In this document: in pieces, positions 1 through 11,056 of the stretch
How the letters are laid out: each line of letters starts with the position of its first letter
Numbering within the stretch: the first letter of the stretch is position 1
DNA from: Allium sativum
Taxonomy: Eukaryota > Streptophyta > Magnoliopsida > Asparagales > Amaryllidaceae
Direction of reading: 5' to 3'
Length of the DNA stretch: 64,000 nt
Assembly: GCA_030737875.1 (NCBI GenBank)
Contig: CM060922.1
Span: 760,503,603-760,567,602, forward strand
Program-made: the position numbers and the translations under genes
Notes under the pieces: generated by a model
What the model was told of the DNA's origin: nothing
Database searches by the model: none
What the model saw: the letters and a program-made list of their open reading frames with translations, nothing else

Positions 1-37
1 ATAAATAAAAAAACTTAGTTGGTTTCATAACCAATAC

Positions 38-185
38 CTGGGTGGTCAAATTCATTACCCATGAAATTAAGATAGCCTTCCTCACCTAATCCCACTGTAA
101 TTAATCTGATCATTTTGTGTAATGCTACCCTCCGATCCATACGAGGAGTTGATGGTATATCCAGTGTCATATAATCATACATATC
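38..185 (-). pseudogene. Captured exon of a starch branching enzyme (1,4-alpha-glucan branching enzyme) gene
   Basis: Read on the minus strand, this 148-base segment encodes a peptide running from [15 protein letters not shown] through [12 protein letters not shown] to [13 protein letters not shown]. This matches the conserved C-terminal part of the catalytic barrel of plant starch branching enzymes, where the family normally has RPSTPRIDRG and GNEFGHPEW. It is preceded by a good splice acceptor (CATATACAG) and followed by a donor (CCAG/GTATTGG), so genomic DNA with introns was captured, not a cDNA. Changes such as G to D in GNEFGHP and R to I before PSTP suggest relaxed constraint. The remaining enzyme domains are absent from the window. 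It may be host sequence carried by CACTA-1 or, if the transposon starts to the right of it, a plain gene remnant. Confidence 0.8.
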
Positions 186-239
186 CTGTATATGATAAAA
201 CATGATTGATTTGCAAGATATAATCAAGTTCATGGTCGT

Positions 240-445
240 AAAAGGGCATAAAGAAAAACTGCAGTTTTTTATTTAAAACAAGTGCAATGCAGTTTTTTAT
301 TTTTTAAAACAAGTGCGGTGCAGTTTATTTAATAAAATAAATGCTGTTTTTTAAAAACAAATGTAGATTTTTTTTCCGGAACAAATGCAGTTTTTTTTAA
401 AGAATGCATTTTTTTTTAAAAACTTCAGTTTTTTTTAATATTGTG
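240..445. repeat. Degenerate short tandem repeat, TGCAGTTTTTT-type units
   Basis: About seven irregular units of roughly 25-35 bases combine TGCAGTTTTTT with AAAACAAGTG or AAAACAAATG. The T-runs vary in length. No coding potential; probably slippage-derived. Confidence 0.6.
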
Positions 446-975
446 CAAATCATCAACTTGGTTAATTTTATAGTAAAATTATTATAATATTATGCAAATC
501 ATCAATTTGGTTATTTTTATTTAAATATTATGCAAATCATGAACTTGCTTCCATTTAAGGTAAACATAATATAATATAAAAAGATAAAATCTGATAGTGA
601 TTTTCAAAATTGTCGATTTAAACTGTTACCAATTTGATCCTATTTTTTTAAATTGTTTTGTGGTTGCCTACTGCAATTCGGTTGCTTGATCTTCTCAAAA
701 GAATTACATGGCAGGCGTATTAGATATATTTCATGATTTCATGATTTTCTCAGTTCGAAAATAGGATTTCATGATTTTGTTTGTGCTTGTTGTGTTAATG
801 CTTGTCAGATTTTCTATGTTATTGTTCGAGCATTGCAAAACCAAACCATTGTGCCTATGTATGTTGGTTTGATAGCATTACAACTGATCACCTGTTATAT
901 AAATATAGTTGTATTAACATATTATAAAAATATTATGAATTCAATATTTAACTTTGGTAATTTGTTATATTGCAG
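446..975. other. AT-rich leader between captured exon and TNPA exons
   Basis: Apart from a short direct repeat (ATTATGCAAATCATCAA at about 491 and related copies near 441 and 526) there is nothing recognisable. It ends in a branch/acceptor-like stretch, TTGTTATATTGCAG, that defines the next exon. Confidence 0.5.
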
Positions 976-2154
976 GCTAGATTTAAATTGGACGAGGAAT
1001 GGCAAAAAGCGAGCATATTTCAGCAAATGAGATGCATTTTTAGAGGTTCAAAAGCTAGATTAGTTCGCAAATTAGTAGACGCAAAAAACGAAGAAGAAAG
1101 AATTCAGATGAAACCTGACAACCTAAGCATGAATGAGTGGAAGAAGTTTGTCAAGTCCAAAACAAGTTCAGAGTTTAAGGTATTTTAGTGTTGATTTGAT
1201 TGTTTTAAAGATACCCACAACTGATACTTAATTTTTTTAATTAATTCTTCAAATAGAAATGTTCAAAGAATTTGTTCATTGACGATTCTTTGCATATTCA
1301 AGTATGCTTGTTCTGAAAAAACAAGTGCTGAAAATAAATTATGCTACTTGATGATAGCTTGCTTATGTCATTTAATGAAATAGAGGATAAGGCCATTCCC
1401 AATAATTGATCTAATCTGTTCATGTCTCTTTCCTTCCTTTACACGAGTTAAAACATTGAAAATGTTTATTTATTGCCGCATTGGCTGATAGTTGTGAAGT
1501 TTGAATTAGTGAACGAACATAAATAATGCATTTTTTATTTTTAGGAATTGAGTCAGAAATTCAAAGCTATTAGAAAGAATCAAATACCACACACATGTAG
1601 CCGTAAAGGAATGGCTCGAGTAGCTGAAGATTTGGTATGAATTGTCAATTTATTTACCGCAATATTTATTAACTAGTTAGTTAATGTGCTATGTTTTAAT
1701 AAATATTCGTCAAACATAGAAAAATACGAGTCCTCATCCATCTTCTGTCTCTCGAACAAAAGTTTGGATCAAATCTCACACTCGAAAAAATGGCGAACCG
1801 GTAAATAAAACTGCTGCAGTTGCTATCGTAAGTACTCTTATATTTTATTAGACAACAATGTATTTGCTATTTTGATATTTCAGTTGTGTATAATATGTGC
1901 GTATATGACAACATGTATAGGAAAAAATTAAACAAATCGAGAATGATTCAAATTCTGGCTCAACATCTAACTATAAAGAAGACGCGCTTGCAAAAGTGTT
2001 GGGACGAGACAGACCTGGACGATTGAGAGGCATGGGAAGGGGTATAAATTACACAAATGCAATATGGTCACACATAAAGAATAAAGAGACAGTCAGCATG
2101 CAGAACAAAATTTTAGAATTAGATGGGCTGGTCCGCATGCTTCTGAAAAATCAG
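976..2154 (+). CDS. TNPA-type protein of CACTA-1, N-terminal exons (Ptta/En/Spm plant transposase domain)
   Basis: Four exons fit GT/AG rules: 976-1179, 1545-1634, 1720-1827 and 1921-2154, all multiples of three and all joined in phase 0. The joined reading frame has the signature of the plant Ptta/En/Spm (Transposase_24-like) family: KPDNLSMNEWKKFVK, then IRKNQIPHTCSRKGMARVAEDL in place of the usual NK..R....HT.GSKSFAR, then GRDRPGRLRGMGRGI, then a predicted helical stretch ending MQNKILELDGLVRMLLKNQ. In En/Spm the TNPA product binds subterminal repeats and assists the TNP2 transposase. No convincing start codon or earlier exons were found, so the 5' end is open. There are no stops in the joined exons, so this part may be intact. 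Confidence 0.75.
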
Positions 2155-3877
2155 GTGATTTGTATTTTCAGAAGTACACTAATTTTTAAGCATGCCAGAA
2201 TTCTTTGTATTTTCAGAAGCTCATTTGTATTAGGTTATTCATCTTTCTTAAGTATTTTCAGAAGTACACTAAATTGCCTAGTACTTCATTAGTCTAGATA
2301 AACAATGTCCCTTGCTAAAAATCTGGAAAAAATCTGTCTCTTTTAAAAACTGTTTCCACAAATGAATGACTGAATTTTTGTAAATGATTCATGCCGAGAT
2401 TTTAAGCTTGCCAAACATGGATTGTACATTCCTGGAAATGTTATTGTTTTCTTATTCTGTATTGCATTCGAAATTCCTTTGTAAAAACTGGAAAATCTTG
2501 AAATGATATTTGCAATGAATCCTTGCCTTAAAATGTGCGATTTCAAAAACTGCATTAGACACTTTCCTGAAATGAAAATAATCTGTCACATGTATTTGTT
2601 GTGTGAACTCAATTGAAATTGTCTCTTATTACATGCCATAATTATTCCATATGCTGAGTGAATCAATCCATGTATACACACATTTTGAGCATCACCCTTG
2701 AGTCTGTTTTAATTTTATCACCTGGCTTGAGCATGAGACTTTATTTGAGCTGTGTACACTCACACTTGAGCTTGATCTCCTCTTGAAAATGTTACATGTA
2801 TTTGTGACCACGTTGTATCCATGTATTGCACTGATATCATACTGTCATGCATGTCCACTGTATGATTGCCCATACTTGTGTTGTGTATCCTCCATGTTAA
2901 CTTGCCTTGGCTTTGTACCTTGAAATACATGCTGCATTGTGTTTGCACCTGCTTGTATCCTTTCTCCGCACTTGTGCATGTCCAGAACAGTAGCTGCTTC
3001 ATGCAGTTATACCATGTGTATGTTGTCTTGCTCACCCTCTATGTATGTAGACCTTCCATAAGCATGTCATTTGTTGCTTGAATCAAAAATGAAATGCCAC
3101 ACCATATATTTGCACTGTTTTGACTCAAAGAAGTTACACCATGTCATTGCTATTCTATGCGATCACCCATGCTCCACTTTGTTGCTGAATGATAAGAACA
3201 TATTTACGCTTTGTAGCATTGCTGATTTTATATGCTTTGCTCCATAAATTTCCTGAAAACTGGAATGCACTTGTCATGTGTTTTATTCACTAGCTTGACA
3301 ATGAACCACCATGAATTTGTGTTGATCTGCCTTAGTTTGCTGATCTGTGACTTGACTATGTTGTTATGCACTGAAATATTGAACCTTCCAACTTTGGGCA
3401 TATAGACTTGCTGTATACACAACATCCATGCATGTACACTTAAAATATCATCACTTTGCTGAAACTTTTGTATCACATGCTCCATTCATGCTGATGACCA
3501 TTTATGCACAGAATTTTGTACACACAATGTACATGCTGTTCTTGCTTGATTATTCATGTATGTCATTTGGCTCGATCCATGCTGACATGGCCTCTTGATT
3601 ATGCTCTTCGACCATGTGTATTGATGACCATATTCACCTGCACATTTGTATATGTGTATATATACACAATAGTGTGTGTATACATATATCGTGTACCAAA
3701 GTGGGGATGCACGCAGAATTTCTGTGCACAGGGGATAAATTAATGTTTATTTTGTCAACCTGAACATTAAACTTGTGGGACTGAACCTCGTCGAAAAAGG
3801 GTCGAAGTTACTTTTGTTTTTTTTATTAGAAACGTGTTTGCATAAAATTTACCTTTGTTTTTATTTTATTTTGGCAG
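2155..3877 (+). other. Long intron of the CACTA-1 TNPA gene
   Basis: It begins with CAG/GTGATTTG and ends TTTTATTTTGGCAG/AG. Near its start are three spaced copies of GTATTTTCAGAAG (about 2162, 2206 and 2261), each containing an acceptor-like TTTTCAG. From about 2640 to 3700 the sequence is strongly TG/CA biased with many TGCATG and TGTATG words and long accidental open frames on both strands. No known domain is visible. This stretch could be an unrecognised insertion. Confidence 0.55.
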
Positions 3878-5085
3878 AGAAAAGAAAATGTGGATGAAGC
3901 GAATGTACCTCAAGATGCTAATGCAGCTCATGTAGTAAAAGTTATTTATATTACTAGAGTTATATCAATGCATTTGACATTTACTTTAATTATTAGTATA
4001 ATTAGTTTTTGGTTAATTGTAGAACAAACATGGTGAAAAATATGACACATATGATTTATTGGATTGGAGTGGGACAGACGAAATTGTTGCACAAGGAAGA
4101 GTTGTGTCAACAGACCCACAGGAACTCGTTCAACAAATCCCTTTAGGGCCAGATGCGAAGAAAATTATAGTAGACAATGTGAGGAAACTAGATGCTTTTT
4201 TTTGGAGGGCTTCACTTCGTTTGACACGCGTTGGACAAGTTGAAGGCGAGATGATAGCATGGCCAGCTAGTAAAGTTCTTTTGCACAACTTCGATAACTG
4301 TGAAAATGAAGATAATGCGGTAATCTGTAATCTTTATACATATTAAAATTTCATTTTGATTGTTTAGAAATAAAAATCAACATGTTCTTTTTTAATAGAG
4401 TAAAAGCAGCAGCACAAATCATAAATGCAAATTAATTGATTGGAGCGGGAGCGAAGAATTAGTTGCAGAAGGACGACTACACTCGAGTGATCCAAAACAA
4501 CTTGTGAATGATCTTCCTCTTGGACTGGGCGCCGTTGCAGTTTGGATAGATAATCCAAAAGTTCAAGATGCTTTTCTATGGAGGCCTATTAAAGGTTCGA
4601 CACGAGTTATAGATGCCATTGGTGTCAAAGTCGCATGGCCTGAATCAAAAGTAGTTATTGATACAGTCAACACTTCATTATCGGATAATCAAATGAGTGA
4701 TGTCGGAGTTGTCGAAAAGGTAAACTTAATTATAATTAACATTGCATTATTTGTTTCATCGTACAAATTGTTGATGCACATATTAATATAACATATTTGT
4801 TTAATTGATAGAGTCCAAATTTTATGCCAAATGATAAATGCAAGCTGATTGATTGGTTGGGAAAGAGAGAAATAGTTGCATTAGGATGTGTGACTTCGAC
4901 CGATCCAACCACAATGGTTCATTGTGTTCCTTTGGGAAGAAATGCAATCAAAGTTTGGGTAGATATTGTAAAAATTCCAAAAGCACCTCCATGGAGAACA
5001 ACATCCGATTTAGAAGTCATTGAAGATGCTCTTGGTACTACGATAGCTTGGCCTGCTGCGAATGTTGTAATGGAATCAACTTCTA
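3878..5085 (+). CDS. TNPA-type protein of CACTA-1, C-terminal exons with three tandem DUF8039-like domains
   Basis: Exons 3878-3934, 4023-4319, 4399-4719 and 4812-5085 continue the same phase-0 pattern. The last three each encode one copy of the same domain of about 80 residues: LLDWSGTDEIVAQGRV...STDPQELV...PLGPDAKKIIVDNV...AWPASKVLL; LIDWSGSEELVAEGRL...SSDPKQLV...PLGLGAVAVWIDN...AWPESKVVI; LIDWLGKREIVALGC...STDPTTMV...PLGRNAIKVWVDIV...AWPAANVVM. This fits the plant domain I recall as DUF8039, found in En/Spm-associated proteins; its function is unknown to me. The third exon has a strong donor (CTA/GTAAGT at 5086) but I could not find the exon it should join, so the 3' end of the gene is missing or decayed. 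Confidence 0.65.
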
Positions 5086-6879
5086 GTAAGTATAACTCAA
5101 ATTTTGTTTAGATGCGACATTTTTTTTCTTCTTTTTCTTGGAATCTTTGTTGTCTTCTTCATAAGGCTAGAATTAGAAAGTGCACTGCAATCTAGATTAT
5201 AACAGCGAGTACTATGTCCACATCACCTTTATGTCCATCATCGTCACGTCCGGTTTTTTTTTTTGGCCCTTCGTGCTATCCACTAAGTTCTACCTCAAAC
5301 GGTAGCTGCTATCTCGATAAGGAGGAGAGCACCTGGGAGGAGAACTACGGCTCCCATAGTAATCCTCTACGATAGCCTGCTACGATATATTTACAACAAT
5401 GTAAGGAACCATCCAAGAGTTGAATATCTGTAACAAGTCCCTTCACTCCATGATAACTATCATATTATCAAATTAAATCACCTAGTAAACAAAAAATCAA
5501 ATTAAACCAAGCCTGAAAATATCAAAATCAAGATCAGTAGGACTGTCAACTTGTTTTCATTTTTTAAACCTGAAAGCTGAAAGCTTTATGCCTTTTCAAA
5601 ATCAAATTACATGAATCAAATTACATGAATCAAATTAAATCAAACCTGAAAGCTTTATATGCCTTTTCAATTAAATGAATGATATCGTGTGGTAAAAGGG
5701 AGTGTCATCTTCGTTTTCATTTTTTAAACCTAAACATGAGGCAACAAAGTATTCCACCTAAACTAGAGGGTGCTACTGACAGCCAAATGATTTACGTTTC
5801 ATGTATATGTTATATGTCCCTCTTCGTGTAGCTACAAAACAGTTGAAACGCTCTCGATACCTCTTTGTAAGGGAAGTACCCAGTTGCTGCCTATTCGTAT
5901 TCACGAAAACATGAGCTCCAGGAAATGAACACTGTAAAACTAAAATCAAAACCAAGTATGTAAAAACGGTGAAGGATCGAAGAGGTGTAAAACAGTAAGA
6001 GCGTGGTCTCAAGACAACAAAAAAGGAAAGACTGCGTGAGGGAATAACATTATTGAATGGGAAGGCTTCACGTTGGGAAGTGAAGCAGGGTAGTGTGTTG
6101 AGGAGGAGACTACATGAGGATGGCAGCAAGAAGATAAAGCTGTATGCAAGGGGAAGTTCCAACGCAAGCTGGTGGGTACGGTAATGAAGAAGCAGACCTG
6201 CGTTGGGAGAGAAGACTAGGAGGTGGGCTCTGCGTTTTCCTGTTACAGGCTTGAGGCAAGTGCGGAGAGGGAAATGATGGGGAGGCACAACATGGTGAGA
6301 CGTAAAGGAGGTGGGTCTTGTTTTATGAAGCGGTTTGGGCTTTCTTCCCAAAGATAATATGATATATATATAATGAACTTTGGTTTCTCTTCGGTCAAAC
6401 TGATTTTCTAACTACTGGCCAACCGGGTGATTCTTATTTTGAACTGAAAGAGATGAAGTACTGTTCGGCATATGGTACAAGCATGGTGCTGGCCATTTAT
6501 GCAGGGAAGTTGGCCATTTATGCATGACGTGGGGAGTTTTGCTGATGAAGGCTGAGTGTATGCTGTAATGTTGTGGTGGGAATACCGATGAGAAGCATGG
6601 CAGTGGTCATACAATGGGGGCGGTTGATATGAACTGAAGCTCTTGGGTGGTGAGTTGTTTGTTTTGTTTGGAACAATGGAGAAGTTGGTGTAAACAATAA
6701 AGAATGACGCAAAGAAAAATACTAGGGAAGAAATTATGTGATGGAGTGATGTTTCTAGTATTGGAACTGATGGAAAGTACTGTAGAATACAAGGCAAGCA
6801 TATGGGGTATTCCTGAGTTAAGGTGTCGACGTTGTTCAATGTACAGTGGGGAGTTGAAAAACGAACACGAGAGAAGAGT
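5086..6879. other. CACTA-1 interior without a supported gene
   Basis: Nothing on the plus strand continues the TNPA frame. On the minus strand, about 5255-5380 could encode a short Arg/Ser/Pro-rich peptide after an acceptor-like TCGTAGCAG, and 5773-6371 looks like captured promoter and 5'-UTR sequence (TATATATA at about 6360, then AAGCCCA) with a long accidental open frame. Both are weak. Around 5480-5700 there are short direct repeats of ATCAAATTACATGA. Confidence 0.35.
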
Positions 6880-7182
6880 TTTAGTTTTAGTTTTTAGTTT
6901 ATGTTTGCAGTTTTATTTTTTGGCCAGTTTATCTGTTTATGTTTGGCCAGTTTTAATTTTTAGTTTATGTTTGCAGTTTTAGTTTATCTGTTTGCAGTTT
7001 AATTGAACAGTTTGCAGTTTATCTGTTTGCAGTTTATTTGAACAGTTTGCACTTCAACGCATATACAAAAATCAGCCAGTCTACTGTCACGTAGGCTTAA
7101 ATATAACTTCCCTTCCTTAGATAGGCCACGCCTTATAGTTCAGGTAGGCCACGCATACAAAAATCAGCCAGTCTACTGTCAA
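6880..7182. repeat. TTTGCAGTTT minirepeats and a 27-bp direct repeat
   Basis: From 6880 to 7050 the words TTTGCAGTTT, TTTATCTG and TTTGGCCAG recur irregularly. Immediately after, a 27-base sequence beginning ATACAAAAATCAGCC occurs twice, at 7063-7089 and 7155-7181, with TAGGCCACGC also duplicated between them. Confidence 0.7.
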
Positions 7183-7559
7183 TGCATATGGTGTTTATTG
7201 TTTGTATGTTTGAAAAAAAAGTTGTAATGGTATTTTGATTTTTTGCATTTATGACTAATAGATGTATGTTTTTTTTTTGATAGGCGTTGTATGATGCTCC
7301 AGGTATATGATATGGTGAAAGGCATGAAAAAATATGTAGTCGCATTCATGTATCGTTTTGGTTAGCTACATTGTATGGATTGTTCTTTTTAGTATATGTA
7401 TTGTTTTTGGTTAGCAACGATTGTAAGAGTTGTTATTTTTGATCACAAATATTTATATGCTTCGAACTTTGTATGACATACCTTTTGATCATAAATATTT
7501 ATATGCTAAATATTGTGTGTGAAATATATTTAATAGTGTCTATACATATTATAGTATTA

Positions 7560-8109
7560 TGTTAGTGCAATAAAAATATTCTGCAACAGCTTTCATGGCA
7601 AGTAAATAATGCTATAAAATAAAAAATTAAACTCTCTGTAGCGTTTTTATAGCATTTATGGTTGCTGTAATAATCAAGCTATTATATTTCTATTACTTTG
7701 TACTTGCTATAATAATCAGGTTATGAAATTTCTATACCGTCTGCAGTTGCTATAATAATTAACCAATATTTATCTATAGCTTTTATTGTTGTTGTGAATA
7801 GCAAACAGATGATGTCATAAATATTAGCAGTATAAAACCACAACACTGCATAAAAATTTTATAGCAAGCAAAACATGCTATAGATACGATTTGTATGTTA
7901 CATACCTATCATTTCATAGCAATTTTTATAGCAAATAAAACACGCCATAAGTAACATCATTTATAGCATGTTTTTTATAGCGATTTTTATGTTGCTGTTA
8001 TAGACTCCTGACATATCACAACATGTTGATATATAGTGTTTCGAAACACGCCATTGTATCCTTTAATAGCGTTTATTACACGCTATAAAAAGGTATTTTT
8101 CTTGTAGTG
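7560..8109 (+). repeat. Subterminal repeat array and 3' terminal inverted repeat of CACTA-1
   Basis: Many copies of TTATAGC or GCTATAA in both orientations (for example near 7635, 7675, 7915, 7970 and 8085), mixed with GTTGCTATAATAAT units, lead up to the terminal sequence 8091-8109. Such arrays are the known binding substrate of TNPA proteins in En/Spm elements. Confidence 0.75.
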
Positions 8110-8882
8110 TTTCTTGTTCTATTTAGATTTTTCTTTCATTTTGTTTTATTTTCTAATGTTGAAACTTATATGTGTTAATATGATAACATACATTAGAAGT
8201 TAAGCCCCTACAATTTAGGGGTAATGAAGCTCTCTAATTTTATGTAAGTTCAACATTTATATGATTTGTGATCTCTCATTTTGTGCTTCATAATAGTGGA
8301 TTTTGATGTAAGTTTATACATGTGGGTTTGAAAGCTTATGTTGCATTTGCAAATGAGCTATTCTTATTCAATATAAACACAAGTTACATCAATATTTGCT
8401 AAGTGGTTTTTGATTATGAAATATAAGCAGGAACAAAATTTGATGATCTATGTCACTAATTACAATAGTGAATAGATCATACTTAAAATAGATTTTGCTT
8501 TGTTTTCATTTTCATGAGAACAATGAGTGGTTTAATTGTTGTGTTATAGTTTGATAGTTTATGTTATGTTAACTAATAACATAAATAAACTACACTTATG
8601 ATAAATGCAATATTTATGTCACTTAATATTAAAAATAGAGATCATAGATTGTATGTTTGTTCATTTACATAAATATAAGAGGGGATTTACCTCTAAATTG
8701 CTCTCTAATCTCATATTTAGCCCTCAAGTTAATTTCTAGTTTTCTTTAGTTTTTGTCAGCAAATAATCCAAAGATTGGCTTAATTTGATTGAGTAAGATT
8801 GAAGTTGTTTCTTTCCCCGTGGATCGACCCGTACTCGCCTCGTACTAACAATTGTACACCGTGCGCTTGCGGTCTTATTACA
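8110..8882 (+). repeat. Partial 5' LTR of the Tat/Athila-like element
   Basis: Aligns with 11797-12563 over its whole length with scattered substitutions (for example TGTTCTATTTAG against TGTTCTGTTTAG). It ends CTTGCGGTCTTATTACA at 8882. The left end is the CACTA-1 insertion point. Confidence 0.85.
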
Positions 8883-9770
8883 ATATGATGCCTTTGAACC
8901 CCTTCCTTACGATCGAAATCTTTGATGTTTGGGAATTTGACTTCATGGGACCTTTCACAAACTCTTTCGGAAACTTGTATATTCTTCTCGTCGTTGGCTA
9001 CGTTTCGAAATGGGTTAAAGTCGTTCCATGTAAAACCAATGATCATAAAATTGTTGTGAAATTTCTAAAAGAAAACATCTTTTCGGGGTTCGGCACACCT
9101 CGCACAATAATAAGCAACAATGGGACACATTTCTGTAATCGATCTTTCGAATCCTTAATGAAAAATACTCGATAACCCACAAGTTGTCCACTCCTTATCA
9201 TCCGCAAACTTGTGGTCAAGTCGAAGTGTCGAATCATCAAATAAAATAGATTTTGGAGAAAACTGTAAATAAAAATAAAAAAGGTTGGTCATAGAAATTG
9301 ATCGATGCACTTTGGGCTTACCGTACTGCTTTTAAAACTAATCTTGGAATGTCCCCTTTTCGATTGGTTTACGGTAAAGCCTGTCATTTACCCGTTGAAC
9401 TAGAGCATAAAGCACTTTGGGCAATCAAAAACTTAAACTTTGATCTTGAACAAGCTGGTGAAAACTAAAAATTGCAACTCAATGAATTAGAAGAAATTAG
9501 GAATGATGCATACGAAAACGCGAAAATTTACAAGGAAAAAGCCAAAGTTTTTCATGACAAGTCAATCCTAAGAAAAACGTTTTTGCTAGACCAAAAAGTT
9601 CTATTATATGACTCACGACTTCATTTATTCCTCGGGAAGTTAAAGTCAAGATGGACCGGATCTTATGTTGTTTGAACTGTTTTTCCACATGGCGCCATCG
9701 AAATAGAAAACCAGAAGGATGGATGCATTTCCAAAGTCAATGGTCAATGACTAAAACCATTGTTGGAATT
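8883..9770 (+). pseudogene. Integrase pseudogene (Tat/Athila-like)
   Basis: The first frame begins at the end of the core N-terminal region ([15 protein letters not shown]) and has [13 protein letters not shown] with the first catalytic Asp, then [13 protein letters not shown], where the family's second Asp (SDGG) is replaced by Asn. A stop follows at about 9173-9175. Further pieces continue in shifted frames: the [13 protein letters not shown] stretch, [20 protein letters not shown], a stop, then [25 protein letters not shown] and [16 protein letters not shown]. The zinc-binding N-terminus is deleted. Loss of the catalytic Asp and several frame breaks make it inactive. Confidence 0.85.
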
Positions 9771-10924
9771 TCCCACTGATCGAGAGGAGGAGCTCATGAT
9801 TCTTCATGAGCCATACTACGTCAAGTAAGAAAGTTAAGTTTAACCCACCTTTGTAAATATGTAAATATTTCTCTTCCATTCACTCATTGTGTCATGCATT
9901 GACAGTGCGGACTCAGTCGAAATTAAGTGTGGGGGAGTCTCATTTTCATTATGCTTTGCATAGTTTGAGTTTGTAAAGTTTCCCTTTTTCTTTTAAAACC
10001 AAAAAACCAAAAAAAAAAAGTTTTGCATTTTCATTTACTTTTAAATATGACATGATGAAGTTAGCATACAATTTTGGTCGTTCAATTAAAATGTTTGAAA
10101 GTTTACTTCTCTCAATGGATAACGAAAGAAAAGTTTGAATTATGAGCAAATTTGGTGTAACTGGTTTATAGGGAGATTCGTAGGTGATGAGTATTAAATG
10201 TTTTCTAAATTGTAATCCGATTAAATGAATGGTTAATTTAGACTACTTGCAATAACATTTTAGATCTTTTAAGTGAATATGTGATAAGACATTCTAGTTT
10301 AACTCTCTCTTATGTAAATAAATATATATATAAGAAGAAGAATGTATATAGATATAATAATCCAAGGGTATCCAACATTGCTGGTACATCTGGCATTAGT
10401 GTGCAAACCCGCCAAGCTCTTTCCGACACCTTGTTGACAAATTCAGTGTCGGTATACCTTGGTCTCATTTCATGAGTTGGAAACCTAGGGATTACCGACT
10501 CTCACGTAAGTCGTAATGCAGTGTAGGGGTAGTATACCTAGGTGTTTGTAAATAGTAATAATGTAAATATTTTTTTTAATAAAGAGAGAGTTAGCACTTG
10601 AAATCCAAGCACACTCTTCACTTATTTGACCTAACTTGTTAACCAAAGGTAAATAAAGATGTCATTTTACGATTGTTGATATCGGTTATAGAATTCATTT
10701 CATATTTGCACTATGTTTCTACCAAAACAACTGGCCAAGCTGGAGGAGTTTGTAATGATAACTGACTTTTGTTTGATGTTTTGATTAGTAACGGACTAAA
10801 ATTTCATCGTGACGACCCAACTTGTATTAACCTCTTCATGTCATTTTTAAAAGTGCCAATGTGTAAATATTCTTTCGAAAAATGCATTTTTGTAAGTATT
10901 TTTTACACTTAACATTTGGATTTT

Positions 10925-10987
10925 GTGGGTAGTATCCGCTGAAAACCCTCACGAGACAACACTCGTCCTATTGGGAACACCCAGAGG
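10925..10987 (+). other. Conserved hairpin cluster in the 3' domain (copy A)
   Basis: Three potential stems in a row. GTGGGT pairs with ACCC-T-CAC (one bulge). ACGAG (10951-10955) pairs with CTCGT (10962-10966). CCT-A-TTGGG (10967-10975) pairs with CCCAG-AGG (10980-10987) around an AACA loop. The third stem has a G-C pair where copy B (34798-34818) has A-T, a compensatory change. Confidence 0.6.
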
Positions 10988-11056
10988 TTTAACGGCTTAT
11001 TACATACGCTCAATGCGATCGTGCTCCCTAGAAAGTGGATTTATCTCAGTTTTTAC

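Larger units (their letters stand above)
1..8109 (+). mobile_element. CACTA (En/Spm-like) transposon CACTA-1, 3' part; left end outside window
   Basis: The right terminus is the 19 bases at 8091-8109, whose reverse complement starts CACTACAAGAAAAATACC, the standard plant CACTA terminal inverted repeat. The 500 bases before it are full of short inverted copies of a TATAGC-type motif, as expected for TNPA-binding subterminal arrays. A spliced TNPA-type gene at 976-5085 runs toward this end. The 5' terminus and any TNP2 gene are not in the window. The sequence right after 8109 matches an internal point of the 3' LTR at 11096-12563, so the transposon landed inside the 5' LTR of the Tat/Athila-like element. 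That the captured exon at 38-185 belongs to this element is inferred from position only. Confidence 0.85.

Noticed and set aside
2760..3743. Several open frames of 70-90 codons on both strands
   Set aside because: They arise from the TG/CA-biased sequence of an intron; no domains, no splice logic.
5773..6351. Minus-strand open frame of 192 codons
   Set aside because: Composition is Ser/Pro/Leu-rich without a domain; upstream TATA and CT-rich sequence suggest promoter or 5'-UTR DNA, and the open frame looks accidental.
6408..6839. Minus-strand open frame of 143 codons
   Set aside because: No domain, overlapping open frames in all three minus frames, CT-rich low-complexity sequence.
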